Source: Gambelia wislizenii
Taxonomy: Eukaryota; Chordata; Lepidosauria; Squamata; Crotaphytidae
Direction: 5' to 3'
Length of the DNA: 64,000 nt
Assembly (NCBI GenBank): GCA_030847615.1
Contig: JAUMIR010000002.1
Location: 322,119,386 to 322,183,385, forward strand
The translations under genes and the position numbers were made by a program. This document shows positions 34,370-46,265 of this stretch, one piece after another; the stretch's first letter is position 1, and each line of letters starts with the position of its first letter. Under the pieces are notes generated by a model. The model was given only the letters and a program-made list of their open reading frames with translations. It did no database searches and had not been told where the DNA came from.

Positions 34370-36672
34370 GAATTAAATGATAAGCATGCAATAGTTACAA
34401 ACTGTTTCCCAATATACATGTTTCATACTTAAGACAGCAGAAGCCACTGTAAAAAAGCAAATCCTATGCTGTGTTTCTGTGTATATTTATTCTCACATTG
34501 CATGCCTAAAAAATTAAAAACGTTGCTTCTTAAAACTCAGATTTTTGAAAATCTGATTAGATACTGTACATGATTTGGGAAACTGGGTTCATGTGTTGTT
34601 ACGGATGCTTGCAGAGGATTGATTTCTACAGTTCTGGAGCTTGAAAGGGTACAGCCAACTTAAATCATTATGTTTTTAAGTGTCCTTTGAAACAGTAAAC
34701 TATATGTAAACAGAAATAAAGAAACCTGAAAGTCATTCTTATTTTAATGGGAAAAAAACTTCACAAAGAATTAATCTTCAAGAGATTCTCCCCACCTGCT
34801 CTTTCTCTATTCAGAATTATCCTTTCTAGCACTTACCATGGCTGCATTACATAAATACCCATTGTAAACCCCAGATTTGCACAGAGAAATGGTGAAGAGG
34901 AAAGAGGTTAAGCACCCACTTCCCCACATAACTGCTTTTCTTGGAATTTTCTGCTTTTTGATGCCATTGTCGTTTTCCCTCTAAACAATGGTGCCAAGGC
35001 TCTGTAGTTATCCCATAACATGTTGTGTGTCCACAGCTACTTTTAAGAGCCAGGAATGACAAGGGTCCTGTAAACATGTGGTAGCTCTCAAGGCTCCAAG
35101 GCTCCTGCCACTATGTTTAGGCTGCACAAACTGAAATGTATTCAATATTGCAGGATACACAGGAGCCAAGATTATATCCACTGGCACGGTATCATCTACA
35201 TCATCAAAATCTGAAGAGTTTTTTTCTCTGCAAAGCGTCTTCCAAATTTTTCACAGTGAGCTTGCCTAGTGATCTGTTTTCTCCTCTTGTGGAGCAGAGT
35301 ATAAAAGGCCCCTAATCACTTGAGATAGGTCCAGTGGATGATGCTGTTCAGATGCAAAGGTGGAAGCTAAGTGTGATTTATTTGCTGCCACTATTGCATG
35401 GCTTAGGGCTAGCCTGTGTTTGTTCAGACTTGGTCCAATTTTTCCACCATCAACACTACGGTTTTTGTAACACTTGCTCCATCGCCAACAGTTCCCTTGT
35501 TAACCAGGGGTCTCACTTGACTCCATTCTGTTGGAAGGGACACTCAGGAGCAATCATGTCCATTGCCCTGGCTGCTTCATCATTCCAGAGATCAGCCAGG
35601 CTTCATCAGAATCACCTGCCAAGGCAGCAGGAAAATTCCCAAGAGCCATCAGAAAATAATCTGGATTCATTAGCCTTCTGGGGCAGACCATCTCAATAAT
35701 TTCCCCACACTTGTAGAGGCTTCAAGTCTCAGTGAGTCTAAACTCGACGAGATCTGTTTATGACAATGATCTATGGAAAATTCACCCACACCCAGATCAC
35801 CAGCATCCTGCCCAGCATAGAAAATTAAGTCTCGACTGTGGCCTTCTCCATGGGTGGTGCCAAGTATTCCATTGGACAAATCCATGGTGGTCATGGAGGA
35901 CATCGTGCTGAGTTGTTCCCAACAGAGTGGTCTTAGCATTGGTATCAAAGTCCACCAGGAAGAGAGACTGTTGAATTGCATGGAGGGTAATACAACAACA
36001 GAATGGCTCTTCTGTCCTGGCCACCCATGCTCAAATTCAGTTGTCTGTGAGATAGGGAACAAGTGAGGAAGACGGAATCAGGACAGACCACTGTTAACTC
36101 TTCCTTCCTGTCCCCAGACCAGACTTGCTGCTGCCCAGAAAACCTGGGCGGACAGAGCTGGGAGAGTCTAACTCCTCCCCTACCAGCTTCATCCAGTCAG
36201 GTCACTATCCTCATCTAGGATCAGGTTCTGGATCACTGCTGCTTTTCCATTTACCAACCTGTCATTAAGTAGCAGTACTTTCAACCCAGAAGGGTTTGTT
36301 GCCAAGGCTATCCAGACTATTTGAAGTTTGTGGACAACCAGTACCCTGTGGTTCTCCCCTCTCCCACAACTATCTCCTCTCTTTGTATCTCCCTTTGCAC
36401 ATTACCATTGCAATTGCTGCTCCTTGGTTTAGTTCCCCTCCTGCACTCTTGTATAACTCATCTTTTTATCCTTTGCTGGCAGGGCAGATTATTTAAAAAG
36501 GCCATATATGTGCAAATGGAAACTAATCTTCTCCCTGCTCCTGAGCAGGGAGACTGGCTAACCCTCAATTAGCAGCTTCCCCCAAATGCATAGATTGCTC
36601 CTAGGACAGTCCACATATAAACTAATACATGCATGGCACCATTTGTAGGCACAGTTATTGGTAATGTCTATA
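34370..36672. other. Intron sequence, unassigned
   Basis: Part of the intron between exons 13 and 14. A 121-codon open frame at 35334-35699 and a 130-codon frame on the other strand at 35670-36062 have no recognisable domain and no splice context. Weakly protein-like stretches on both strands could be a decayed mobile element, but I cannot name one. Confidence 0.35.
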
Positions 36673-36911
36673 TTGGGGTGGGCAAATGTGGCTCTGGGGC
36701 CACTTGTTTCTCCCAAAGCTGTTTTGGAAGCCCTTGACCTGTCTCAACTCTCTGGCCAGAAAAAAGGGGAGAATTGCTGGAAGCTTCTAGGAGTGGTAAA
36801 GTACCTTTTAACAGATTGCAGCTCCCTGCTGCATGTCTTTTTAGGGGGGATTTTTGGCATTTCTTTGTGGCCCTAGAGGCCCACCAGGCCCAACACAATT
36901 GCCAATCCCTG
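36673..36911. mobile_element. hAT-like element (CAGGGGTGGGCAA-type ends)
   Basis: Left end TTGGGGTGGGCAAATGTGGC, right end CAATTGCCAATCCCTG. GTCTAT occurs next to each end (36666-36671 and 36912-36917), consistent with a decayed duplication. A related sequence with TGATGGGCAAAGTACAGCCC ... ATTGCCCACCA lies at about 49852-50172. Confidence 0.6.
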
Positions 36912-37171
36912 GTCTATGCTGTTTATATTTTCTTCAACTCCTTTTTCTCCTCTTTGGTCAATTTATCTTTTCCCTATATTTTTAATTGTTGGCATTGAAA
37001 AGCAATGTAGAGATTTTAAGTGAATCCAAACTTCCTGCAAGTTTCTCCTTGTCTGAACTATTTGTCACCCTGTCATGGCTTGTGATCTCTAGTAAACCAG
37101 GCTTGTATATGCAAATGGATGGTCAGTATGGTTTTAACATGATGCTCATTTATTATTTTTTTCCTCCCCAG

Positions 37172-37424
37172 GTGATTCCTGTAAATGATGAGCCTCCTGT
37201 CATGCATACCAACCTCATTCCTACCATGCAGTGTCCAGAGGGTCAGGGAGTGTCCATTACTTCAGAGCACCTTTATGCTACTGATGCAGACAGTGAAGAC
37301 ATGCAGCTGATGTTCACACTTGCTCGGCATCCTAAATATGGAGTTGTGGTGAAGTCTGGAATTGTAGTTGAGCGTTTTCCCCAAGCAGCTGTCGTTTCTG
37401 GAACAGTAGCATATGAACATACGA
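37172..37424 (+). CDS. FREM1: FREM1 exon 14 of window, linker and CSPG repeat 6 (first part)
   Basis: 253 nt, entering in phase 0 and leaving in phase 1. Reads VIPVNDEPPVMHTNLIPTM, then GVSITSEHLYATDADSED and HPKYGVVVKSGI, ending AYEHT. The acceptor TCCTCCCCAG is strong and the donor ACGA|GTGAGT fits. A second GT four bases downstream would break the frame into the next exon. Confidence 0.95.
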
Positions 37425-37445
37425 GTGAGTAAGAGCAATGCCTGA

Positions 37446-37966
37446 GGGCTTCTCTACACAGGTAGATTACCCTGTCTTGCACTCATATTGGAGCCCTGAA
37501 GTCCTGCTGACTCAAGGCATTTGCCCCATTTTGCCCCCAGGCAGTCTCCGTGACCCCGAGTGCAAAGACGGGCTAAGGCCCTTTAAAATGTTTTTTAAAA
37601 ATACCTGGTTAACTCCATTTTAGCTGGCAAAAAATGGATAGGGTCCTGTGTCACCACAGGAGCCCATCCTGGCAGGCCAGCCCATTGCTGCAGCTGCCAG
37701 TCTGCCATTGCTCTGCTGCGGCCGGAAGGAGTCCTGCAGCATATGACCAAGACTGGCCACATGCAGAGGGACTTGGTCACATGCAGGGGGGTGGCTTCCT
37801 GGCTTCCAGGAGAGTGAGGAAGGAGGCGGCAGCTGCAGTAATGGGCTGGCATGCCTGTCTGGACTGCCTCCTGTTTGGAGATGGTAACAGGGGAGGAATG
37901 GGCCTGATCTGTGAGCAGGATATGCCAGTGGGGAGCCAGCATATCCTGGCCCATGTAGATGAGCCC
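37446..37966. mobile_element. Hairpin MITE, family F, copy 3
   Basis: Begins GGGCTTCTCTACACAGG and ends CCATGTAGATGAGCCC. Shares with copies 2 and 4 the left-end TTTGCCCCATTTTGCCCCC block, the GCAGCTGCCAG centre and a CACATGCAG block. It starts just 21 bp after exon 14. 521 bp, non-coding. Confidence 0.8.
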
Positions 37967-38341
37967 TTAATCATGCACAGAGCAAGTCTCTACTACTATG
38001 CTAATAAATGATACCATTTTGCAGTGCCATTATAACTCCTTCTGATCCCATCAAACATTGAGGGTAGCTGAAGTTTGTTTCACTCTATCTTTAGGTGTGA
38101 ATTTTTTTGTTCTTTTGTTTCTCTGCTGAGAACTTCCATATGTTATTTGTTGAGCTTCAATTCCCATGATCCTCCAGTCAGCATGGATAGTGGATTCTGG
38201 AAGCTGTCATACAAAGCTATAATATTTAATTGTTGGTACCAAGCTCTGCCATTGCTACATTAAATCTGGAAGTCAATTGAAATGCTTTGGATCTCAGGTG
38301 CAGGCTGCCAAAAAGCACCTGTGTGTGTTCTACTGTAACAT

Positions 38342-38561
38342 AGGGAGCCCTGGTGGCGCAGTGGTTAAATGATGCTGATACTGCAAGCCACAAGGATATG
38401 AGTTCAATCCCAGCGGGCTCCAAGGTTGACTCAGCCTTCCATCCTTCCATAGGTTGGTAAAATGAGTACCCAACCTGTTGGGGGCAATTAGCTAAAAAAC
38501 ATTGTAAACTGCTTAGGGAGTGCTTCGGCACTGATAAGCAGCATATAAATATCAACACTAC
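38342..38561 (+). mobile_element. tRNA-derived SINE with L2-like tail
   Basis: Head GGGAGCCCTGGTGGCGCAG, A-box-like GTGGCGCAGTGG and B-box-like GAGTTCAATCCC. The body has GGTTGACTCAGCCTTCCATC and GGTAAAATGAGTACCCA. The end CTTAGGGAGTGCTTCGGCAC, then GCATATAAATA, is typical of SINEs that use an L2/CR1-clade tail. No clear duplication was identified. Confidence 0.8.
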
Positions 38562-40297
38562 TGCAGATACTGCATGCAGCATCTTTATACCAGCAGGATG
38601 GACATAGATATATATCCAAGGTTGGGACCCTGGAAAAGTTCCCAAAATTAGGTCCCCTTTTGACACATCTCTGACTTATTCTGAGAGTGATAACACTGAA
38701 ACTGTGGGTGGGCGATAAATAAAATACAAGTATAATTGACAGCAGAAGAAAAATCTTCATGTATGAAGCCATTTTTGACCTTGCCACTTTGGTGAGCTTA
38801 ATGGCCTATGCATTTTTACAGAGATATTTAAGTAACACACATGATGATCACCAGAAACATCAGGGCATTCAGTATCTGAACTGGAAAGCAAAGGTAGCAA
38901 GCTACACCTTTTTCTTTCTGTTCTGGGCCCCCAGAGCAGAACTGCCCTAAGTGAACAACTGGCAATCTGGACTTGGATATACTCCAGGATTCCCCACCCC
39001 TCAAAAAATGAACAGCAGGAGCATTTTTGTTTCTTAATATGACAAAAGATTGTTAACTTTTATTGATCCACTTCCAAGGCCATGGCAATTTTCCCTGTAG
39101 CTTGCCAGGGAATCACAAATTGTTCATCCCACTTACATCACAAATTTTGTTTACTTAAAATATAGCACAAATAAAAAGCTTGTCAAACAAAATAGACAAA
39201 ATCAATAAATGTATGATGCATGAAAACCTCATTTATCCTTACAGCCAGAACAGCAAATCTGGCAACCTTTTGAAATATATTTTTGTTTGTCTTTCAGTGA
39301 AAACTAATCAGCCAAAGTTTGCCCAGTCAGCTGAGATTTCTTGAACAAAATTCCTCTCTGAACTGCATGTAATTTATAATCAGTAAATAATGGAGTATGT
39401 CTTCCTCTTCTCCTACATTACAAACACACACTCTAGTTAAGTAGTTGACACTATTCAGTTTCTCCTAGAGTGCTCACATTAGTCATGGACAGCAGTCTTA
39501 AAAATATAAAAGTATAGCTCAATTTTGAGATACTAAATAATCAGGTCAAATATATGGGAGTCACATTGTTTAAATTAGCCCCACATCATAGAACCAGATG
39601 TAGTTTACTGTACCAGAACTCTGAAAAATAGCTTGTGGAATCAGAGTGTAAGATAAATTGGATCAAATTTTGCCCACTTTTAAATATTCTCATATTTATT
39701 ATATTAACATATCATATTAAATATTCTCATATTGAGAATATGCTGAAATATAGCAGGATGAAATATCTTTGCAGGAATTAATGTGAAAGTGTCAGTTCAG
39801 TTAAGCTGAGGGTTGATATATATGTACAATTTCTGACATAGCATTGCTTCCACATGGGATTACACCATCTTGTAATGAATTTGGAGAACTGTTTGCTTGA
39901 AAACATTCATACTTCAGTTTCCTCCTATGTAGTTCATCCCATCTGGAGGGTGAAAAAATTAGTAGTATCTCTCAATGTGTCTTTTTGTAAATAGCTTTGT
40001 ACATTAGTTTTGACTAAGGAGCCAAAATCTGAAGTGGAACAATCCCATGAGGGTGCAATGCTATGTCAGAAACTTCATGTTTGCATAACCTCTGAGAACT
40101 CATCAGTGAAACATTTCTAAGGAATAGTTCTCACAGAGAAAGAGAGAGAGAAAGAAAGAAAGGGGAAATGGTATTAGTTTCCCTGCATATGTATGGTTAC
40201 ATTATAAAATGTTTTTGAGGCCTTTCATGTGAATAGAAATATATATGATGGTATATGTGAATAGAAAGGTATATGATTCTCGATATATAATGTATTA
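38562..40297. other. AT-rich intron sequence, unassigned
   Basis: Part of the intron between exons 14 and 15, the second longest here. Contains an AG-rich run near 40138-40165 and small direct repeats near 39690-39735 and 40230-40275 (a GAATAGAAA/TATATGAT motif appears twice). No exon, RNA gene or complete mobile element is recognised. Confidence 0.4.
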
Positions 40298-40517
40298 GGC
40301 CAAACCCAGACTACACAAATAGTTTTGAAACTGGATTATTTGCCATGGCTCCTTCCTGTTGGATCCTGGGATTTGTAGTTTTACAAGGCCCTTAGCATTC
40401 CCTGTCAAAGAGTGCTGGTGCATCACCAAACTACAAATCCCAGGATTCCATAGGAAGGAGCCATGGCAAATAATTCAGTTTCCCAAAATGGATTATTTAT
40501 GTAGTGTGGATTTGGCC
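40298..40517. mobile_element. Hairpin MITE, family H, copy 1
   Basis: Begins GGCCAAACCCAGACTACAC and ends TAGTGTGGATTTGGCC. The arms pair through GGATTATTTGCCATGGCTCC and GGATTTGTAGTTTTAC to a short centre. Flanks TTA and TTG nearly match. 220 bp. The same element lies at 56069 with an exact TTA duplication. Confidence 0.85.
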
Positions 40518-41606
40518 TTGGGTCAATATAAAGAACATTGCAATGGTCTAACATTGAGGTTACCAATGTCTGGACCACTGTGGCCAAACACTTCATTCCC
40601 AGGAATGGCCACAGCTGGTACATCAATCAAAGCTGGTAAAGTGTACTCTGAGACACCGGGTTCACTGGGACTTCAAATGGCAAAGATGGATCACATTGGG
40701 GCAGAGGGAATGCAACCCCATCCAGAACATGGTAGCCTACCAGACAGTCGCTCACAAGGCCACTGTCTTGCTAAGATTCCACCTTGTTTTATTGGTCCTT
40801 ATCAAATCAATCACTGCACTGGTCCAAGACCTACAAAGCTGCATCTGGTTCATATTCAGAGAACCAGAACTTGAGTCTTCTGATCTCTCTCAACTTTATA
40901 GAGATATTAAATAGCACTGGTAATAAGATGATCCTGTAGCACAAATTCCAGAGGGCTAAGAAACAGTATCCCAGTGCTAGTCTCTGGAACCTGCCCTTTC
41001 GGTAGGAGTCTCTTCTCACTGAACCAGTCCAGAAGAATACCATGGTCAACGATATCAAAAGTTGCTGAAAGATCAAGCAAGAGGAACAGGTTGCATTCCC
41101 TCCTCCCTTTCTAAATAGAGGACATCCATGAAGACAACTGTGACAGATCCCCTCTCTAGGCTGGCTCCTCAGTTCCAAACCCTTGGGCTCCTGTCAATCA
41201 CTTTGCCCCCTTTCCCTCAAGATCCCTCCCTGGATCAGGTACTTGGGCCTTAAGGGGATCCCTATATGGACCAGTGGATGTGTTATGTGGGTTCACTACA
41301 CTCTCTATTTAGACGTGACTAGTCTTGCCATCAAAACTTAACAGGAACAGCCCAACACAGTTATTAAAAAAAGAATAAACAAGTAGAAGTTTATTAATAC
41401 ACAATTAGATCACACATTAAGCCCTGAAGTATTTAATCATTCACAGCTCCCCAAAAACCTATTCAGTTCTTCCCCCTGACTGACTGTCCTATCTTTACTA
41501 CAGCTTTCCCCTGTCTTTATGTCATGTTTTCCCTATCTCGCTGCAACGTTTTTCCTATCTCTATACCATCTTTCCCCTCTCTGCCTTCTGTCAGAGACAA
41601 GCCTCC
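40518..41606. other. Interspersed-repeat-like sequence, not assigned
   Basis: The stretch from about 40530 to 41115 (GAACATTGCAATGGTCTAAC, ACCATGGTCAACGATATCAA) has the feel of an old LINE fragment read on the antisense strand, but I cannot confirm a family. The rest is ordinary intron. Confidence 0.3.
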
Positions 41607-42221
41607 GGTCCCATCTACACAATGAAAAAAATCTGTATGGCGTTCGAAAGATTGATCGTCTGTACAGATGATCATTAGAACGTTAATGTAGCATTCGGAA
41701 GGGGGCCCACGAATTTTCCCATAAAGTCTGGCATTCTGGCATTCAGTAAATTTGCGGGATTCCAGAAAAAACTGTACAGTCATTTGAATGTTTGATCATT
41801 TGTACACCCCCGTTCGCACACATACAAACAGGCAGTGCAATCTGATTGGCTGGCTGAGCATAGGGGGTGGGGCTAGCAAAGAGGGGAATTGGGAGCAGCC
41901 GCCATGTTGGATTCCTGGCTAAATGAGAGTCTGGTAAGTCCATGAAACTGAGAGTTTTACGTTTATTCATTTTTATATCATGTTGTAAAGACCGAAAATG
42001 ACTGTCTGCATCACAGGGTGCTTTTAATTTTTTTTTTAAAAAGGTGGCACAAGATTTAAACCCACTGGGTAGATCGCTTGCTGTGGCCAGCTGGCTAAGC
42101 AGTCGTACAGAGTTTAGGGGGTCAAAAAAATCGTGTAGGCAGATTGTATGCTTTTGAATGTTTGCCTTTTTGGATTTTTAACCCCCTGTATGAATTTTTT
42201 ATCCATCATGTAGACGGGACC
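41607..42221. mobile_element. Hairpin MITE, family G, copy 2
   Basis: Begins GGTCCCATCTACACAATG and ends ATCATGTAGACGGGACC, a clear terminal inverted repeat over 615 bp. The interior includes CAGCCGCCATGTTGG, the counterpart of the CAACATGGCGGCTG segment of copy 1, so the two copies lie in opposite orientation. Confidence 0.85.
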
Positions 42222-42843
42222 TCAGTTTAGTATCCTTTCTCTTCCCCCTGTCCCCCTTCACAGCATTCCCTGAGCTGTGATTGGCTGGCACCAACTAGGG
42301 TTGCCCAACTTCTTCCTTCACAACAACCAAAGCTAATTGGCTCTGAATCCAGGTCTCAACCCAAACTGAAATGGATCTAGATAATTAACAAGATCCCAAA
42401 GCAGTTACCCTTGTACACCCACAACTCTAAAAGGGATATTTGTGTCTGGGCAGTAGGTCAAGATCTGTTGTGTTAGGGTTGTAGTGAAATACATCTGAAG
42501 GGTGCTAGGTTAGGGAAGGATGGTATCCTTTAAGTGAAACATACATGTTTGTAGTTAGCTCTGCACATGGGGTAATATTTTTTTAAAATCCAGTTTGCAT
42601 GACTAAGGAATGATGAATGCATAGACTTTTTGATAGTCTCACAAGTATTTGTTGTAAGGAATAATGCATCTTAGTTGAGAAATTTTAGCTATTTCTCTTA
42701 AACATCTTGGTTTTATTCATTATCTCTGCTGCTACTGCTGAAAATATTTCACATCTCTGCATTGTTTATAAAATGTTTCCTGTAGAACTTTTAAATCTTG
42801 TGTTGCAAACATTTCATGCTTTATCTGTAGTTCCTTTTTCCAG

Positions 42844-43041
42844 GTGGAGAGATTGGCTTGGATCCTTTATTTGATATCCTTACCTTTGTTGTCTCGGATG
42901 ATGAAATGGGCCCGGATCTAAATGCCTGTTGTAATGATGGATTCCTTTTTTCCACTGAACCTCTTCATAAATCTTTTCCTGTGTATGATATTAACATCAC
43001 AATATTTCCAGTGGACAACCAACCACCATCCATAGCCACTG
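42844..43041 (+). CDS. FREM1: FREM1 exon 15 of window, CSPG repeat 6 (end)
   Basis: 198 nt, phase 1 at both ends. Reads [20 protein letters not shown], then [19 protein letters not shown], the closing linker of repeat 6. Includes a CC doublet (NACCND) and an NIT sequon. The borders are CTTTTTCCAG and CTG|GTAAAA. Confidence 0.94.
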
Positions 43042-43246
43042 GTAAAAAAAAAATCTTGATTTTTATTTATGCTTGGTTGGCATGTTGCAAACATGGGACA
43101 GGTGAATCCATGTTAAGTTCAACTCACAAGAAAGTATTCACACATATTATGTTCACACTATTCAGCACACACACTAATCCATTTTTATTGTACCATTGCA
43201 ATGCTTGCAAATTAGGCTTAGGGGCTGTATAATAAATAGGAACTGG

Positions 43247-43765
43247 GGGCTTGTCTAGATGGGCAATAACCCCATCTTGCCCCGTCTCAGAGCCATGCAA
43301 TCCATAGATGCAGGGCATTTGCCCTGTTCTGCCCCTGGGCAGTCCTCACCACCCTCAGGACAGATACGGGGCTGAGACTGGGGGAAAGCAGGGTAGGGCC
43401 TGAGACAACATTGTAAAATATTTACTGGCTTACTCTGTTACCACAGGCATAAAATGGATTGGGCCCCACATGTCTGCAGGAGCCTGTCCCTTCAGGCCAG
43501 CCCTCACTGCTACTGCAGTCTCCCTGGCTCTCCTGGAAGGCAGGAAGGAGTCCCACAGCACAGGCTGGTCCCATACAGAGGCCTTGGTCACATGTTGTGG
43601 GCCCTCTCTCTGCCTTCCAAGACAGCGAGAAAATGGTGGCTGCGGCTGCTGCAGCGATAGGTCAGTGTGCCTACCAGGACTTCCTCGTGTTCCGCGCAGA
43701 AAACAGGGGAACAATGGCCAAGATGTGCAGGGAGATGGTGCATCCTGGCTCATGTAGATGAGCCC
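43247..43765. mobile_element. Hairpin MITE, family F, copy 4
   Basis: Begins GGGCTTGTCTAGATGGGC and ends GGCTCATGTAGATGAGCCC. The interior carries GGGCATTTGCCCTGTTCTGC and GTCACATGTTGTGGGCC blocks as in copies 2 and 3. 519 bp. It starts 205 bp after exon 15. Short frames on both strands are incidental. Confidence 0.85.
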
Positions 43766-44559
43766 TGAGCTGCAGCTCAGACAGGAGGGACCTCGAGGAT
43801 CTGTTGCATTCTTCAAGAAGCCACTCAACACACCTTTATGGCCTTCTAATGTGAGGAGAGCCAAGATTTGTAAGGGTCAGAGATAAAGAAATGAAGGTAA
43901 AGGATGTATAAATGGAATAAGGTAAATGATCTGTTGGGAGGAGGTGAGAGTGTGAAATGCTGGTCGTGATTGCTGATTGGCTGAATGTTTGAAGGGATTT
44001 TAAAATGGTGAGGTGAATGTCAGAGTCAGAGAGAGTCAGAGATATGAGTTAAGGATATGACAGAAAGATGTAAGTTACAGTTAGTTAGGGTCAGTCAGAT
44101 TTTAGATGTTTTAAATAATTAATTTTTAACTGTCTGTTGAACTTCTGTTTAATAAATTATTTATATATCATACATTTGTGCCTCTGAGAATGCTACATAT
44201 GGGTTATTGGAATGCTTGAGTTCAGACATATGGTATTTGTGTGGGCAGAAGTTATTCAAGAGTAGTGATATCTAGTGGTGGGATCAGACAAAAACCTCTT
44301 GCATTGGAACCACAAGGGCATATAGAACGTGACCACTTTGGATGAGGTAGCAATGAGAAGAAAGAGGCTCTCACATTTGGTGGCAATGGTGGACAGGTGG
44401 ATGACCCTCATAGTTTTGTGGAACCCTCTTCCTCATGATTCTAGGATGGGAGAGAAAAAGTACAGCTTGCAGCTTACCTTTCTAGTGCCCCACAAGTCCC
44501 CCAGGGGCCACCAAACTCCCCATTTTGAAAAAAAAAACAGGCAAAAAAATTATTTTAAT

Positions 44560-44640
44560 TTAATTTTTTAAATTAGGTATTTATACCCTGCCCTTCAGCC
44601 ACAATGGTTATTAGAACGGCTTACAATTTTTTTTAAAGCA
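44560..44640 (-). mobile_element. L2/CR1-clade LINE tail fragment
   Basis: ATTTATACCCTGCCCTTCAG followed by a GGCTTACAATTT stretch is the reverse complement of the AAATTGTAAGCC...GGGTATAAAT 3' end common to L2-like elements. Short and old. Confidence 0.5.
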
Positions 44641-44649
44641 ATAGCAATT

Positions 44650-45070
44650 TACACATGTCAGAATGCACAGAGAGGCTATTGAAATCCACAAACACCTAGA
44701 CAACTTCAACAAGAAAGAAGAAACCTTAAAAGTAAACAAAATCTGGCTCCCAGTTTTAAAATACAATAGAATCAAAACTCAACACTTACAAAAGAATTCC
44801 ACCCAGGAGCAAGAGGATTCCCTGCAGATAATGGCCCATCAACCAACCATTAGCCAAACAGACACTAATGAGCCTTGCATTTCTATACCCAGAAACTAAC
44901 CATTCAATTACACAAATTTACATATACTCCTCAACAGGGGTTCACAGCACATAAACTCCACACACACACCTACCCAACCATACTCTGAGGATGCCAGCCA
45001 CAGATGTAGGTGAAACATCAGAAAGAAACTATTCCAGAACATGGCCTCATAGCCTGGAAAAAAACCCCAA
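44650..45070 (+). mobile_element. Penelope-like element 3' fragment (tentative)
   Basis: The frame at 44663 reads HREAIEIHKHLDNFNKKEE, then LKVNKIWLPVLKY, which resembles the region after the GIY-YIG domain of Penelope-like retroelements. It is followed by GAGGATGCCAGCCACAGATG, then GAACATGGCC, a 3' end frequent in reptile genomes. No reverse transcriptase or GIY-YIG motif remains. Confidence 0.55.
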
Positions 45071-45080
45071 GGAAAATCTA

Positions 45081-45154
45081 TAAATTGATTATTTATTATG
45101 TTAAAGCACCGAAAATTATGAATTGATTATTTATTATGTTAAAGCACCCAAAAG
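45081..45154. repeat. Tandem pair of 38-bp units
   Basis: AATTGATTATTTATTATG with TTAAAGCACC occurs twice with a 38-bp period (45083 and 45121), differing at a couple of positions. It directly follows the Penelope-like fragment. Confidence 0.8.
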
Positions 45155-45884
45155 CTTGCTAGATACTGTACAGAGATTTAAGAAAGGGACTTGCCCTTCA
45201 TGCAGACTTAACTTTAAAAAAATGAAATTTGGATGATAACTGGATTGCCAAGGATGAAAACTTTCACCTAAAGAGCATAGACTTCTTGCGGTTAAGACCT
45301 TGAAAGAGTCCTTGGTATAACAACTACCTTTGCTTTTACTAGGCTCTGCATCCATTCCTTAGTGCAGTAATAATAAATATTTGTGTGTGTGTTTTTAAAA
45401 AAGCCCACAGATTGGCATTATACATACGAAAATGGTTTTGTCAGTATCATATGCATGTTCACCATTTTGTATGAGTAACTTTGTGATTTGCTGTCTATCA
45501 CCCAAGTAATGTCCTGGAAATGAAGTATTTTCCCAGCAGGGAAATTAAGAACTGAAGCATGAAAAATGGTTCATTATGAGCAATTCGTAACAGCTCTTAG
45601 GCAATTAATGCTGTGACAAACAGAGGTACCAACTGATCTTGAGCTACACATAAACCATCCTTAATAGCTTATCAGCAAAATTGTTTTGCAAGTGCTCCAC
45701 CCTGCCCCCCCCTTTTTTTTGCTTCTCCTCACTTGGTGAGAAACAGGAGTCATTGATATGATTGGAGAACAACTGTTTGCCGAACAGTCACATTCCCCAT
45801 CAGTTACTAACAACATTCCATGGGTCTGAAATATCCTTAGAACTCAAACAGCTTAAGTAACAATACTCATTTGTTTGTTTGCAG

Positions 45885-46070
45885 GTGCCATGTTTGTTGT
45901 GGATGAGGGCTCCACAGCTGCCATTACAATTAACAACTTGTGTGGCACTGATCCTGATACAGAAGCAGATGACTTGCAGTTTATTTTAGCATCTCCTCCC
46001 CAGTTTGGGTATATAGAAAATATATTACCTTCCCCTGGCTTTGAGAAGAGCAACATGGGAATAAGTATAG
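45885..46070 (+). CDS. FREM1: FREM1 exon 16 of window, CSPG repeat 7 (first part)
   Basis: 186 nt, phase 1 at both ends. Reads [19 protein letters not shown], then [20 protein letters not shown] and [12 protein letters not shown]. The borders are TGTTTGCAG and TAG|GTATGT. Confidence 0.95.
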
Positions 46071-46265
46071 GTATGTGTGTATATGCATTAAAGTGAAGGG
46101 CCAGTTGTCTTTAAATTGAGGAACACGGACACTTGCTATTTCTTATTTTTGTGAATTATAGGGTATTATGCTAGTATGTATTGTCTGGAATTTTTACATG
46201 TGCTTTCTGACTGATTGTAGCTATTACTTTACTTGGCAGTGCTTTGTATCGGCAGTAAGCATTGA

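Noticed and set aside
35334..36062. Opposed open frames of 121 and 130 codons
   Set aside because: No domain, signal or motif could be identified, and neither is bounded by convincing splice sites. Possibly a decayed mobile element, but not supported enough to name.
40359..40874. 171-codon open frame on the + strand
   Set aside because: It begins inside the family H hairpin element and continues in repeat-like sequence; no conserved motif was seen.
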